Assembly: GCF_013874595.1 (NCBI RefSeq)
Contig: NZ_CP059431.1
Location: forward strand, 2,936,623-3,000,622
DNA: 64,000 nt
Source of the DNA: Flavobacterium sp. xlx-214
Lineage (GTDB): Bacteria; Bacteroidota; Bacteroidia; Flavobacteriales; Flavobacteriaceae
Direction: 5' to 3'
The position numbers were made by a program, and so were the translations under genes. The notes beneath the pieces were generated by a model, which saw nothing but the letters and a program-made list of their open reading frames with translations, had not been told where the DNA came from and made no database searches. Within the stretch, counting starts at the first letter, position 1; each line of letters starts with the position of its first letter. Below are positions 50,823 to 60,246 of this stretch, in pieces.

Positions 50823-52765
50823 TACATAAATTTTTTATCAATATCTTCTACCTTCATGGTTATAAAAGTAGTTTTGCCAAAAGGCGACGTTTGCGGATTT
50901 TCACAGCCAAACAAACTATTTACAATATTTTCTTGTTCTTTATCGGTTAAGTACGTACCTGTTTTTACAGCCAAACTTTGCGCCAACGATTTTGAAATTC
51001 TATCGTGTAAAATCATTACATCACTTGGTACATTGTCTTGTAAATCATTCAATAAATCTTCTAAAACGATAGAAACTTCACTTTCGGTAATAGAAACAGG
51101 AATGCCCGAAATAATGATTTTTTCGTTGGATATTTCATCAAACAAGAAACCCATTTGTATTAATTCACTCTCAATACCACGCAATAACTCCATTTCATAC
51201 ACCGTGTAATACAAAGATAACGGAAAAAGCAATTGCTGACTCGCATTTTGTTTCACCGTAAACGATTGTATGTAATGTTCGTATAAAATACGTTGATGCG
51301 CCCGGCGTTGATCAATAATAATCATACCCGATTTTATAGGACTTATGATGTATTTTTTTTGAATTTGATACGATTGCTGATGATGCGTTGCTTGTACATT
51401 ATCATCATCAAACAAAGATCCTGTAATTACTTCTTCATCAAACTGATGATTGGCAGATGTTAAGATTATTTCCTTTGCATCAGAAATTCCTTCATACAAT
51501 GTTTCCCATCCGCCTGATTTATGTTTCTTCTCTTGAAACGAAGTATTTGATCCACCAGAAAAAGAACTCGATTTAGGCTTCACCGTTTCAAAAGGGTTAA
51601 AATCACCTTTCAAAATAGTAGACCCAATTTGGTTTGCCAAATTAGAACTCGACTTCATGCTTTCAAAAGGATTAAAAAAAGTATCTACCTCAACAGTTGG
51701 TTCTACTGATTTGGTACCTTCATAACTATATGGAACATCTAAATCATCTTTTTGAAAATCTAAAACAGGCGCCACATTAAACTGCCCTAAACTATGCTTA
51801 ATGGTAGCTCGTAAAATAGCGTACAAAGCTTGCTCGTCATCAAACTTAATTTCGGTTTTGGTTGGATGAATGTTGATATCAATACTATTTGCAGGCAAGG
51901 TTAAGTATAAAAAGTAACTTGGATGTGTACCATCTTTCAACAAACCTTCAAAAGCGGCAGTTACTGCATGATGTAAATAACCGCTTTTTATAAAACGATC
52001 GTTCACGAAAAAGAACTGCTCTCCTCTACTTTTTTTGGCATATTCGGGTTTTGCAACAAAGCCATGAATTTCAATAATTTCGGTTGATTCTTGTACAGGC
52101 ACCAACTTTTCATTGGTTTTGCCACCAAAAACATTCACAATACGTTGACGGTAATTGGATGCAGGTAAATTAAATAGTTCGCTGCCGTTGTGAATAAAAG
52201 TAAACTGAATGTTATTGTGCGCCAAAGCAACACGCTCAAATTCATCAATAACATGGCGCAATTCTACTTGATCTGACTTCAAGAAATTACGTCGGGCAGG
52301 AATGTTAAAAAATAAATTCTTTACAGAAAACGATGTACCATCTGGCACCACAGCCACTTCTTGAGAAACAATTTTACTTCCTTCAATAATTACGTGTGTA
52401 CCTAATTCGGCAGTATGTTCTTTAGATTTTAATTCAACATGCGCAATGGCAGCAATAGATGCCAAAGCTTCTCCACGAAACCCTTTGGTTTGTAGTTGAA
52501 ATAAATCTTCGGCAAGTGCAATCTTAGAGGTTGCATGACGTTCAAAACACATACGCGCATCAATCTCATTCATTCCCTTACCGTTATCAATAACTTGTAT
52601 CAAGGTTTTACCCGCATCTTTAACCACCAATTTAATAGCAGTTGCGCCTGCATCAACAGCATTTTCAAGCAACTCTTTTACAACAGACGCAGGGCGCTGA
52701 ACAACCTCGCCTGCTGCAATTTGATTGGCTACGTGATCAGGTAATAAACGTATAACACTAGACAT
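50822..52765 (-). CDS. mutL: DNA mismatch repair protein MutL
   Basis: A 647-residue GHKL ATPase that couples mismatch recognition by MutS to strand removal. The N-terminal motifs are ELLENAVDAGATAI, IDNGKGM, KGFRGEALASIAAIAHVE and GTSFSVKNLFFNIPARRNFLK (about residues 30-155). A long Ser/Lys linker (about 345-450) leads to the C-terminal dimerisation domain. There the usual endonuclease motif DQHAxxE is replaced by DQRRAHQRILYE and the CPHGRP motif is not seen, so a MutH-independent nuclease role is uncertain. First in its run, read toward the rhomboids. Confidence 0.95.
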   Translation of the reverse strand: MSSVIRLLPDHVANQIAAGEVVQRPASVVKELLENAVDAGATAIKLVVKDAGKTLIQVIDNGKGMNEIDARMCFERHATSKIALAEDLFQLQTKGFRGEALASIAAIAHVELKSKEHTAELGTHVIIEGSKIVSQEVAVVPDGTSFSVKNLFFNIPARRNFLKSDQVELRHVIDEFERVALAHNNIQFTFIHNGSELFNLPASNYRQRIVNVFGGKTNEKLVPVQESTEIIEIHGFVAKPEYAKKSRGEQFFFVNDRFIKSGYLHHAVTAAFEGLLKDGTHPSYFLYLTLPANSIDINIHPTKTEIKFDDEQALYAILRATIKHSLGQFNVAPVLDFQKDDLDVPYSYEGTKSVEPTVEVDTFFNPFESMKSSSNLANQIGSTILKGDFNPFETVKPKSSSFSGGSNTSFQEKKHKSGGWETLYEGISDAKEIILTSANHQFDEEVITGSLFDDDNVQATHHQQSYQIQKKYIISPIKSGMIIIDQRRAHQRILYEHYIQSFTVKQNASQQLLFPLSLYYTVYEMELLRGIESELIQMGFLFDEISNEKIIISGIPVSITESEVSIVLEDLLNDLQDNVPSDVMILHDRISKSLAQSLAVKTGTYLTDKEQENIVNSLFGCENPQTSPFGKTTFITMKVEDIDKKFM

Positions 52766-52857
52766 GTATCGTTTTTAGTTTTTAAGTGAAGTACAAAAAT
52801 ACGCTTTTTCTACGGTATTTTTCTTAGAAGAATGCTTTGTAAAAGTTAAAAGAAAAC

Positions 52858-52886
52858 AAAAAAGTCTGGAAAAATCCAGACTTTAA
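52858..52886 (-). terminator. Terminator of ribH
   Basis: AAAGTCTGG and its complement around a 6-base loop, with a T tract on the minus strand. It overlaps the ribH stop codon. Confidence 0.82.
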
Positions 52887-53371
52887 TTATTATTGTTTAA
52901 AGCAATCATTTTTAAGGCAGCAACTGCGGCTTCGGTACCTTTGTTTCCATGAATACCGCCACTTCTATCTATCGATTGTTGTTCGGTATTATCGGTTAGT
53001 ACACAAAAAATGGTCGGCACTTCGTAAATTACATTCAAATCTTTAATGCCTTGGGTAACACCTTCGCATACAAAATCAAAATGCTTGGTTTCACCCTGAA
53101 TTACACATCCAATAGCAATAACAGCATCGAATTCTTCTGTTTGGTGCATTTTTTTACATCCAAAAATCAATTCAAAACTTCCTGGAACATCCCAACGTAC
53201 AATATTTTCAGGTAATGCACCACAATCAATCAATACATCGTAAGCCCCTTGAAAAAGTCCGTTTGTAATTTTATCGTTCCATTCAGAAACTACTAAACCT
53301 ATCTTTAAATCTTTTGCATTTATTAAATCGGCTTTGTTGTATTCTGATAAATTTTTATTAGCAGTTGCCAT
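52883..53371 (-). CDS. ribH: 6,7-Dimethyl-8-ribityllumazine synthase RibH
   Basis: A 162-residue lumazine synthase that condenses dihydroxybutanone phosphate with ribityl-amino-uracil in riboflavin synthesis. WDVPGSFELIFGCKK near residues 60-74, AIGCVIQGETKHFDFV near 85-100 and the C-terminal RSGGIHGNKGTEAAVAAL are diagnostic. The family forms pentamers or icosahedral shells. It follows the TPR membrane protein by 2 bases. Its pathway partner RibD is encoded at 61128-62174, not adjacent. Confidence 0.95.
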   Translation of the reverse strand: MATANKNLSEYNKADLINAKDLKIGLVVSEWNDKITNGLFQGAYDVLIDCGALPENIVRWDVPGSFELIFGCKKMHQTEEFDAVIAIGCVIQGETKHFDFVCEGVTQGIKDLNVIYEVPTIFCVLTDNTEQQSIDRSGGIHGNKGTEAAVAALKMIALNNNN

Positions 53372-53373
53372 AA

Positions 53374-54147
53374 TTATTGAGCCATTCCTAAGTAAACATC
53401 AATATTTGCAGCTTCTACAGAACCTTTATAATTTTCTTTAACATCTGTAAACAATTTCAATGCTTCGTCTTTTTTACCTAACTCTAAAGCCATTAAACCA
53501 GCCTTGTATGCGTAACGAGGTGTTGTAAAATCGTTTGGAGTATGTGCAGCTGCTTTTTTATAGAAATCAAAAGCATCTTGGTATTGGTTTAATTCAGAAA
53601 AAGCATCGCCAATAGCACCTAAAGACATTGCTTTTAAAAACATATCTTTTGAGTTAAACTGCTCTAAATGCGCAATAGCTTCTTTGTATTTACCTAAGTT
53701 TAAATAAGTAGTTCCAGCATAATAATGCGCCAACTTACCTGCTTGTGTACCGCTATAAGTCTCGGCAATTGCTAAAAATCCTTGCTTACCTTCGCCCCCT
53801 TTTAAAGCTAAGTTAAACAATGAATCAGAAGCTTCTCCGTTAAGAGCTTGCTCATAATATTGTTGCGCCTGAAACATATCGTTTGCAGCATCATCTTCTT
53901 TTGGCTCTAAAATAAAATTTTGATATCCTAAATAACCAACAGCCGCTAAAGCTAAAGCACCAACTGCATAAAATACTTTTGATTGATTTAAAGTAAACCA
54001 AGTTCCTATTTTATTTGCAGATGAATCTAAAGAGCTAAAAACTTCTTTGGTTTCGCTATGATCGTTCAGTACTGCTTGATGAGCGTCTAGTTCTTTTTCA
54101 ACCTCTGGTTTTTCAGGCTTATATCCTCTTTTATTATATGTTGCCAT
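53374..54147 (-). CDS. TPR membrane protein (YfgM-like)
   Basis: A 257-residue protein. A charged cytosolic N terminus, one membrane segment (about residues 58-78, VFYAVGALALAAVGYLGY), then a periplasmic TPR array (about 95-250). The lines KLAHYYAGTTYLNLGKYKEAIAHLEQF and RYAYKAGLMALELGKKDEALKLF show the repeats. YfgM-type proteins assist secretion and folding at the membrane. The gene opens a two-gene unit with ribH, a usual pairing in Flavobacteriia, and is divergent from recF. Confidence 0.85.
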   Translation of the reverse strand: MATYNKRGYKPEKPEVEKELDAHQAVLNDHSETKEVFSSLDSSANKIGTWFTLNQSKVFYAVGALALAAVGYLGYQNFILEPKEDDAANDMFQAQQYYEQALNGEASDSLFNLALKGGEGKQGFLAIAETYSGTQAGKLAHYYAGTTYLNLGKYKEAIAHLEQFNSKDMFLKAMSLGAIGDAFSELNQYQDAFDFYKKAAAHTPNDFTTPRYAYKAGLMALELGKKDEALKLFTDVKENYKGSVEAANIDVYLGMAQ

Positions 54148-54261
54148 AATGGTGTATTATTTTAATCTGGGCAAAAATAGGATTTTTATCCAAATTTAAA
54201 AGGCTATTTGTTAGATATTTTTATGAAATTTGTAGTTTACTATCTTTTAAAGATTTTTTTG

Positions 54262-55347
54262 GTGAATTTAGAGCAATTACACGTACTTAATTTTAAAAAT
54301 ATTTCAGATAAAACATTGATTTTTACAAAAAAAATCAACTGCTTTGTGGGTAAAAACGGTCAAGGAAAAACCAATTTACTTGATGCTATTTATTATTTGG
54401 CTTTTGGTAAAAGTTATTTTAACCCCGTTGCATTGCAAAATATTAAGCACAACGAAGATTTTTTTGTGGTGGAAGGTTTGTTTACTAAAATTGATAAAAA
54501 AGAACAAATTGTTTGCAGCTTAAAGAAAGGACAAAAAAAAGTATTGAAGCGCAACGGAAAAATGTACGATAAATTTGCCGATCATGTTGGATTGATACCT
54601 TTGGTAATGATTTCACCAAGCGATCAAGATTTAATTTCGGAAGGCAGTGAAACCCGTAGAAAGTTTATTGACTTAGTAATTTCGCAACAAAATCCTGTTT
54701 ATTTACAACACATTATTCAGTATCAAAAAATAATTGCACAACGCAATGCGCTGCTAAAATATTTTGCCTTAAACCGAGTGTTTGATGAAGATACTTTAAG
54801 TATTTACAACGAACAACTACATGAATTGGGTACCGAAATTCATCAACAAAGAAACGATTTCATCACTGTTTTTAGCCCTATCTTCACGAAATATCATCAG
54901 CAAATAACCAATAATGGTGAGCGTGTTGAGATAAAATATGAGAGTCAATTACACGAAAAAACATTAGCATCACTTTTTCAAGAAAACTTACAGAAAGATC
55001 GACTATTACAATACACATCGGTTGGTATTCATAAAGATGATTTACTTTTTGAAATTGACGCGCATCCTATTAAAAAATACGGTTCGCAAGGACAACAAAA
55101 ATCGTTATTAATTGCTTTAAAATTAGCTCAGTTCGATTTTATTAAAAAACAAAGTGGCGTTGCTCCTATTTTATTGTTTGATGATATTTTTGATAAATTA
55201 GATGCGGATCGTGTACAAAAAATCATTGAAATGGTAAACGATGTTACTTTTGGTCAGTTGTTTATTACCGACACACACGAAGAACGCACCGAACTTATTG
55301 TAAAATCGACCAATTTAGATTACGAAATTTTTAAAATATCCAACTAA
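54262..55347 (+). CDS. recF: DNA replication and repair protein RecF
   Basis: A 361-residue SMC-like ATPase. The frame is open back to a TTG at 54208, but GTG 54262 ([18 protein letters not shown]) puts the start at the normal RecF position and length. ATG 54223 would add an odd hydrophobic leader, so it is the second choice. Walker [18 protein letters not shown], the signature [15 protein letters not shown] and Walker [13 protein letters not shown] are all present. RecF loads RecA at gaps. Divergent from the TPR gene. murB follows about 40 bases downstream. Confidence 0.92.
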   Translation: MNLEQLHVLNFKNISDKTLIFTKKINCFVGKNGQGKTNLLDAIYYLAFGKSYFNPVALQNIKHNEDFFVVEGLFTKIDKKEQIVCSLKKGQKKVLKRNGKMYDKFADHVGLIPLVMISPSDQDLISEGSETRRKFIDLVISQQNPVYLQHIIQYQKIIAQRNALLKYFALNRVFDEDTLSIYNEQLHELGTEIHQQRNDFITVFSPIFTKYHQQITNNGERVEIKYESQLHEKTLASLFQENLQKDRLLQYTSVGIHKDDLLFEIDAHPIKKYGSQGQQKSLLIALKLAQFDFIKKQSGVAPILLFDDIFDKLDADRVQKIIEMVNDVTFGQLFITDTHEERTELIVKSTNLDYEIFKISN

Positions 55348-55387
55348 ACTCAAGCTCTTTTTTGTTTATTTGTATAAAATTTAAGCT

Positions 55388-56398
55388 ATGCAATTCAATC
55401 AATCATTAAAAAAATACAACACTTTTGGAATAGACGTAACCGCATCTCATTTTCAAGAAATTACCTCAACAACCCAATTAAAAAGCGTCATTAAAGAAAA
55501 TAATGCTGGGTTACCTTTATTTGTTTTAAGCGGTGGCAGCAATATGTTGCTTACCAAAAATGTAGATGCCTTGGTTCTTCACATCAACACAAAAGGGATT
55601 GCTATTATTAAAGAAGATGATGATTTTGTATGGATTGAAGCGCAAGCAGGTGAAGTTTGGCACGAATTTGTTTTACATACCATTGCTTTAAACTTAGGTG
55701 GATTAGAGAATTTATCGTTGATTCCTGGCAAAGTTGGCCCATCGCCTATTCAAAATATTGGCGCGTATGGCGTTGAAATAAAAGACACGTTTGATTCTTT
55801 ACAAGCTTTAAATTTAGATACTTTAGAAATTGAAACCTTTACAAACACGCAATGTGCTTTTGGGTATCGTGAAAGTGTTTTTAAGAATGATTTAAAAGGA
55901 AAATACATCATTACTTCTGTGGTTTTTAAACTAAAAAAAGTTCCGCATACTTTACACACATCATACGGAGCCATACAGCAAGAATTAGATGCACAAAACG
56001 TACAAAACCCAACTATAAAAGATGTAAGCAATGCCGTTATTGCTATTCGTCAATCAAAATTACCCGATCCTAAAGAAATTGGCAACAGCGGTAGTTTCTT
56101 TAAAAACCCAATTATTTCTAAAGATTTTTACAATCAACTTTTAGAGAAAAACGCCGATATTCCTCATTATACCGTAAATGAAACCCAAGTTAAAGTACCA
56201 GCGGGTTGGCTTATAGAACATGCAGGTTTAAAAGGTTTTAGAAAAGGCGATGCAGGTGTACATGCAAAACAAGCCTTGGTTTTAGTGAATTATGGTTTGG
56301 CAACAGGTCAAGAACTTATTGATATGGCTAAGTACGTACAGGCTACCGTTTTAGAAAAGTTTGGTATTACAATAGAGCCCGAAGTAAATATTATTTAG
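55388..56398 (+). CDS. murB: UDP-N-acetylmuramate dehydrogenase MurB
   Basis: A 336-residue FAD enzyme that reduces UDP-GlcNAc-enolpyruvate to UDP-MurNAc. Markers are the start KKYNTFGIDVTASH, VLSGGSNMLLT near residues 47-57 and IPGKVGPSPIQNIGAYGVEI near 111-130, then RESVFKN. The proton donor is in GNSGSFFKNP and the C-terminal PAGWLIEHAGLKGFRKG is conserved. Length fits the type I family. A terminator is not seen before the glycosyltransferase promoter. Confidence 0.95.
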   Translation: MQFNQSLKKYNTFGIDVTASHFQEITSTTQLKSVIKENNAGLPLFVLSGGSNMLLTKNVDALVLHINTKGIAIIKEDDDFVWIEAQAGEVWHEFVLHTIALNLGGLENLSLIPGKVGPSPIQNIGAYGVEIKDTFDSLQALNLDTLEIETFTNTQCAFGYRESVFKNDLKGKYIITSVVFKLKKVPHTLHTSYGAIQQELDAQNVQNPTIKDVSNAVIAIRQSKLPDPKEIGNSGSFFKNPIISKDFYNQLLEKNADIPHYTVNETQVKVPAGWLIEHAGLKGFRKGDAGVHAKQALVLVNYGLATGQELIDMAKYVQATVLEKFGITIEPEVNII

Positions 56399-56407
56399 TG
56401 TTTTAAG

Positions 56408-56439
56408 TTTGTACTTCGTTAACATTTAAAGTACTTTTG
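56408..56439 (+). promoter_or_regulatory. Promoter of the glycosyltransferase-sigma factor unit
   Basis: TTTG, 20 bases, TACTTTTG: a full consensus match, 21 bases before the ATG at 56461. Confidence 0.72.
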
Positions 56440-56460
56440 CAGCAACTTTAAGGGCAAATT

Positions 56461-57558
56461 ATGACATTACTATTACTTTATATTTTAGCGGTATTATTTG
56501 TTGTTTTACTAATTTTTTATTTAGGTATTTTCTCGGGCACAGCTTTTAGCAAACCGCACGAAAATAATGCAAAAAGAATCCCTGTTTCGGTTTTGGTTTA
56601 TGCTAAAAATAACGAAAACGAACTTAGAAACTTAATTCCTGTATTGTTAAACCAAAACTATCATCAGTTTGAATTGGTTTTAATTAACAATGCATCAACC
56701 GATAATACACTACATTTAATAAAAGAGTACGCCTTACTTTACCCAAATATTAAAATTGTTGATGTTGTAAATAACGAAGCTTTTTGGGGCAACAAAAAAT
56801 ACGCCCTTACTTTGGCAATTAAAGCAAGTAGATATGAATATTTAGTTTGTATTGATGCCGATAAAAAAATACATTCAAACAATTGGTTGGTACAATTAAC
56901 ATCGCATTTTACCTTAAACAAAACCATTGTTGTTGGCTTGTCTTATTTTTCTAAAACCAAAGGTTTTTTCAATAAATTCTTTCGTTTTAATCATACCATG
57001 CAACAACTTCAGGCTTTATCTTGGTCTAAAGTAAGCAAACCGTATAGTTTAAATTTGCATCAGCTTGCCTTTAAAAAAGAAGAATTTTATAAAGTAAATG
57101 GCTTTATCAATCATATGCAAAAACCGTTGTTTGTAAACGAATATTTTGTAAACGATGCTTCAACATCTAAAAACACAACCATAAGCGAACATAATGATGC
57201 TATGATTGAAGTTAATGCGTTACCAAAAGCAGATTTTAGATATTTCAACAAACAACAAGCTCAGTTTTTAAAAAACATCAATGGTAGTAGCGCTTTTAAA
57301 ATAAAGTGTTTTAATGCACTGCAATTTTTCTTTCTAATTGTTGCCATTGCTTCTTTTATTATAGTGCCTGAATATTGGTATATAACTTTAGCAATTGTTT
57401 TATTGCGTTATTTAATTCTTTGGATTGTTTTTGGCAAAACAGCAAAAAAACTTCATTACCCAGATTTAATTGTTTATTTCCCACTTCTTGATTTGTTTTA
57501 TATCTTTATGCAACTAAGATTGTTTTTAAACAATTTATTTACTAAAAACAAAAAGTAA
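56461..57558 (+). CDS. Membrane-bound family 2 glycosyltransferase
   Basis: A 365-residue protein. One N-terminal membrane segment (about 2-25) precedes a GT2 domain (about 40-260), with VSVLVYAKNNENELRNLIP, LVLINNASTDNTLHLI and the metal motif LVCIDADKKIHSNNW. Two C-terminal membrane segments follow. Donor and acceptor are unknown, and no polysaccharide cluster surrounds it. It is followed 1 base later by the sigma factor gene, a linkage that suggests shared envelope-stress control. That last point is inference. Confidence 0.86.
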   Translation: MTLLLLYILAVLFVVLLIFYLGIFSGTAFSKPHENNAKRIPVSVLVYAKNNENELRNLIPVLLNQNYHQFELVLINNASTDNTLHLIKEYALLYPNIKIVDVVNNEAFWGNKKYALTLAIKASRYEYLVCIDADKKIHSNNWLVQLTSHFTLNKTIVVGLSYFSKTKGFFNKFFRFNHTMQQLQALSWSKVSKPYSLNLHQLAFKKEEFYKVNGFINHMQKPLFVNEYFVNDASTSKNTTISEHNDAMIEVNALPKADFRYFNKQQAQFLKNINGSSAFKIKCFNALQFFFLIVAIASFIIVPEYWYITLAIVLLRYLILWIVFGKTAKKLHYPDLIVYFPLLDLFYIFMQLRLFLNNLFTKNKK

Positions 57559-57559
57559 A

Positions 57560-58135
57560 TTGACAAGTACATCGCAAAAAGAAATAAAAGAACTCATTAA
57601 AAAAGCACAAAAAGGAAATCAATCTGCATTTACTTCTTTGTTAGATGTTTATTGGTCTGAAGTATATCATTTCATTTTAAAAAGAACCGAAAATGAAACC
57701 GATGCCGAAGATATTTCTATTGAAACATTTGCCAAAGCATTTGATAAATTAGCTTCTTATAAAGATGAATTTGCGTTTAATACATGGCTTATTGCCATTG
57801 CCAAAAATGTACATATTGATTTAATTAGAAAAAGAAAAAACAACGAAACCATTAATTTGGATGAAGATGAAGAATACTTTTTCAACACCATTATTGATGA
57901 AGACACTTTAGAAGATCAATTGATTTTTGAACAAAATTTAGCTACGTTAAAATTGTGTATCAAACAATTAAAACCACATTACCAACAAATTATTCAGTTG
58001 CGTTATTTTCAAGAAAGAAGTTACAACGAAATTGCCGAAATAATAAATGAACCGTTGAATAATGTAAAAATAAAGATTCTTCGCGCTAAAAAATTACTGA
58101 CCGAATTGATTAAAAAACACCAAAATCAATTATAA
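57560..58135 (+). CDS. ECF-type RNA polymerase sigma factor
   Basis: A 191-residue sigma-70 family protein with a TTG start, immediately after the glycosyltransferase stop codon. Region 2 covers about residues 22-95 (KRTENETDAEDISIETFAKAF, then NTWLIAIAKNVHIDLIRKRK) and region 4 about 125-185 (QIIQLRYFQERSYNEIAEIINEPLNNVKIKILRAKK). No anti-sigma gene follows: the next gene is convergent. It could be a growth-phase or stress sigma factor without a linked regulator. Its regulon cannot be told here. Confidence 0.9.
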   Translation: MTSTSQKEIKELIKKAQKGNQSAFTSLLDVYWSEVYHFILKRTENETDAEDISIETFAKAFDKLASYKDEFAFNTWLIAIAKNVHIDLIRKRKNNETINLDEDEEYFFNTIIDEDTLEDQLIFEQNLATLKLCIKQLKPHYQQIIQLRYFQERSYNEIAEIINEPLNNVKIKILRAKKLLTELIKKHQNQL

Positions 58136-58152
58136 ATTAACGTTGGTGTTTT
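58113..58152. terminator. Terminator region at the sigma factor end
   Basis: AAAACACCAA near the sigma stop codon pairs with TTGGTGTTTT about 20 bases downstream, giving a stem with a long loop. T-rich flanks. Confidence 0.55.
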
Positions 58153-58159
58153 CTGTTCT

Positions 58160-58723
58160 TTAGGCTTTATCCAATCTTTTCCAAAAACTCAAAGCAAACT
58201 CTTTTAAAGCTTCAGGCAAATCTTTAAAATTGTTGCTAAAAGTATCTTTTGTGTAATTAGAAGCTGCATCACTTGATATCCAATACATTTGATGTTTGTA
58301 AAACAAAACCTGCACTACGCTTAACTGCGTATCCATATCCCCTTTTGGATGTTTTGAATACACCAAAATAACATCTGCTTTGCCATCTTTATCAACATCT
58401 GAAAATGCTTTTCTTGAACTCCAAGTTGATGTTACAACATCAGGTTCTGCCACTTCATCAGTTACTTTTAACTCCCACTTTCCATCTACTTTAGTAAACT
58501 GTTCAATATACAAACGGTCTTGAGCTTCATCGCGGGCATTTTTAGAAAACACAAAATAATTTTCTTCCTTACTTGCCGAAATATTATCGACCATTAAAAC
58601 ACGTTTGCCTTTAAAAGGAAAACCTGAATTTTCAAATTTCTCTTTATTTACAACACTTTCGGTTATTTGCGCCCACGATGTACACGTAGCAAAAAACGCA
58701 GTTAACAATACCAACTTTTTCAT
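58160..58723 (-). CDS. Secreted protein with DxDxDG calcium-loop pattern
   Basis: A 187-residue secreted protein (signal peptide MKKLVLLTAFFATCTSWAQ). The mid part reads AFSDVDKDGKADVILVYSKHP, an FG-GAP/EF-hand-like loop, followed by QVLFYKHQMYWIS. The order and spacing resemble the secreted protein at 8967-9701. It ends FALSFWKRLDKA. The proteins are diverged relatives at most, and a role is unknown. It is convergent with the sigma factor gene, and the hisS terminator lies between its start and hisS. Confidence 0.65.
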   Translation of the reverse strand: MKKLVLLTAFFATCTSWAQITESVVNKEKFENSGFPFKGKRVLMVDNISASKEENYFVFSKNARDEAQDRLYIEQFTKVDGKWELKVTDEVAEPDVVTSTWSSRKAFSDVDKDGKADVILVYSKHPKGDMDTQLSVVQVLFYKHQMYWISSDAASNYTKDTFSNNFKDLPEALKEFALSFWKRLDKA

Positions 58724-58747
58724 ATGTTCTTTTTATTTTAAAGATAA

Positions 58748-58776
58748 AAAAAATCCAATCAAATGATTGGATTTTT
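58748..58776 (-). terminator. Terminator of hisS
   Basis: AAAAATCCAATC, loop AAAT, GATTGGATTTTT: a perfect stem just beyond the hisS stop codon. Confidence 0.86.
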
Positions 58777-58778
58777 CT

Positions 58779-60149
58779 TTATTTAAACTTTTCAATTAAC
58801 TTTTCAAGGGTTAATTTTTGCTGCTCGCCTGTTTGTAAATCTTTTAAAGCGTATATATTTTCGTTCATCTCAGTTTCACCAACAATAACTACATGTTTAA
58901 TACCCTTTTTCTCAGCATACTGAAACTGCTTTGGCATTTTAGCTTTATCAGGAAACAACTCAGCTTTTATATCTTGGTTGCGTAAGGTTTGAATGGCTTT
59001 CATACAATATTTTGCTTCGGCATCGCCAAAATTTAAAAACAAAACATCTGTTACATTAGATACCGTTGTAGGGAAAACATACAACTCTTCCATCACCAAA
59101 TAAATTCGATCTAAACCAAAAGAAATACCTACACCGCTCATATTTTTTAAACCAAAGATACCCGTTAAATCGTCGTAACGTCCACCGCCACCTATTGATC
59201 CTAACTTTACTGTTTCTGGGGCAGCTACTTCAAAAATAGCGCCTGTATAGTAGTTTAAACCACGCGCCAAGGTAACATCTAAATTCAACGTTGCCGATTG
59301 CAAACCTAATTCTTCAACCGTTTCGCAAATAAACGTTAACTCGTCAACACCTTTGGTGCCTTCTTCAGATGTAGCTAATAAATTGCGCAATTGTTGTAAC
59401 TTATCAGTTAACGAACCTGTGAAATTAAATAATGGTTGTACTTTTTCAATAGCTTCTGCCGAAATACCTTTCTCCATCATTTCGTTTTTCACGCCATCCT
59501 CGCCAATCTTATCCAATTTATCTAAAGCAACCGTAAAATCAATCAATTTATCGCTTGCGCCAATTACTTCGGCAATGCCCGATAACACTTTTCGATTGTT
59601 AATTTTAATGGTAACACCTGCCACATTTAAGTCGGTAAAAACGGCATCGTATAATTGCACCAATTCTACTTCTTGCCATAACGATGTTGATCCAACAACA
59701 TCGGCATCACACTGATAAAACTCGCGGAAACGACCTTTTTGTGGACGATCAGCACGCCAAACAGGCTGAATTTGGTAGCGTTTAAAAGGAAATTCTAATT
59801 CATTTTGGTGTTGCACCACGTAACGCGCAAACGGCACGGTTAAATCATAGCGCAATGCTTTTTCGGATATTTGCGGTGTTACTTTTAAACTGTTTTTATC
59901 GTTTAAAAGCGCATCGTTTACCTTTGATAAAAAATCACCCGAGTTTAAAATTTTAAAAATCAATCGATCGCCTTCTTCTCCGTATTTCCCCATTAAAGTT
60001 TCAGAGTTTTCAAAAGAAGGTGTCTCAATGGGCTGAAATCCACTACGCTCAAAATGCTTTTTAATGATAGAGATGATGTATTGACGCTTTGCTACTTCAA
60101 TTGGAGAAAAATCTCTTGTACCTTTTGGAATGCTTGGTTTCTGTGCCAT
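58779..60149 (-). CDS. hisS: Histidyl-tRNA synthetase HisS
   Basis: A 456-residue class II synthetase that charges tRNA(His). Motif 1 region ([17 protein letters not shown], and [20 protein letters not shown]), motif 2 ([19 protein letters not shown]) and the histidine-binding [14 protein letters not shown] and motif 3 ([12 protein letters not shown]) are all present. The C-terminal anticodon-binding domain runs from about residue 365 on ([15 protein letters not shown]...). Length fits. It is separate from prmC by about 100 bases, with its own probable promoter. Confidence 0.96.
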   Translation of the reverse strand: MAQKPSIPKGTRDFSPIEVAKRQYIISIIKKHFERSGFQPIETPSFENSETLMGKYGEEGDRLIFKILNSGDFLSKVNDALLNDKNSLKVTPQISEKALRYDLTVPFARYVVQHQNELEFPFKRYQIQPVWRADRPQKGRFREFYQCDADVVGSTSLWQEVELVQLYDAVFTDLNVAGVTIKINNRKVLSGIAEVIGASDKLIDFTVALDKLDKIGEDGVKNEMMEKGISAEAIEKVQPLFNFTGSLTDKLQQLRNLLATSEEGTKGVDELTFICETVEELGLQSATLNLDVTLARGLNYYTGAIFEVAAPETVKLGSIGGGGRYDDLTGIFGLKNMSGVGISFGLDRIYLVMEELYVFPTTVSNVTDVLFLNFGDAEAKYCMKAIQTLRNQDIKAELFPDKAKMPKQFQYAEKKGIKHVVIVGETEMNENIYALKDLQTGEQQKLTLEKLIEKFK

Positions 60150-60166
60150 TTTAATTTTTATTTATG

Positions 60167-60174
60167 CAAATATA
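60167..60174 (-). promoter_or_regulatory. Probable -7 element of hisS
   Basis: TATATTTG on the minus strand, 17 bases before the ATG at 60149. No clear -33 TTG. Confidence 0.45.
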
Positions 60175-60246
60175 GTTGTTATAGTTTGAATGTTGAAAAG
60201 TGGAAAGTCAAAAGTTTACTATATCGTAATACTTAATTAAATTACT

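Noticed and set aside
54208..54261. Longer RecF with a hydrophobic leader
   Set aside because: RecF is cytosolic and starts right before the LHVLNFKNI strand. The leader is an open-frame artefact.
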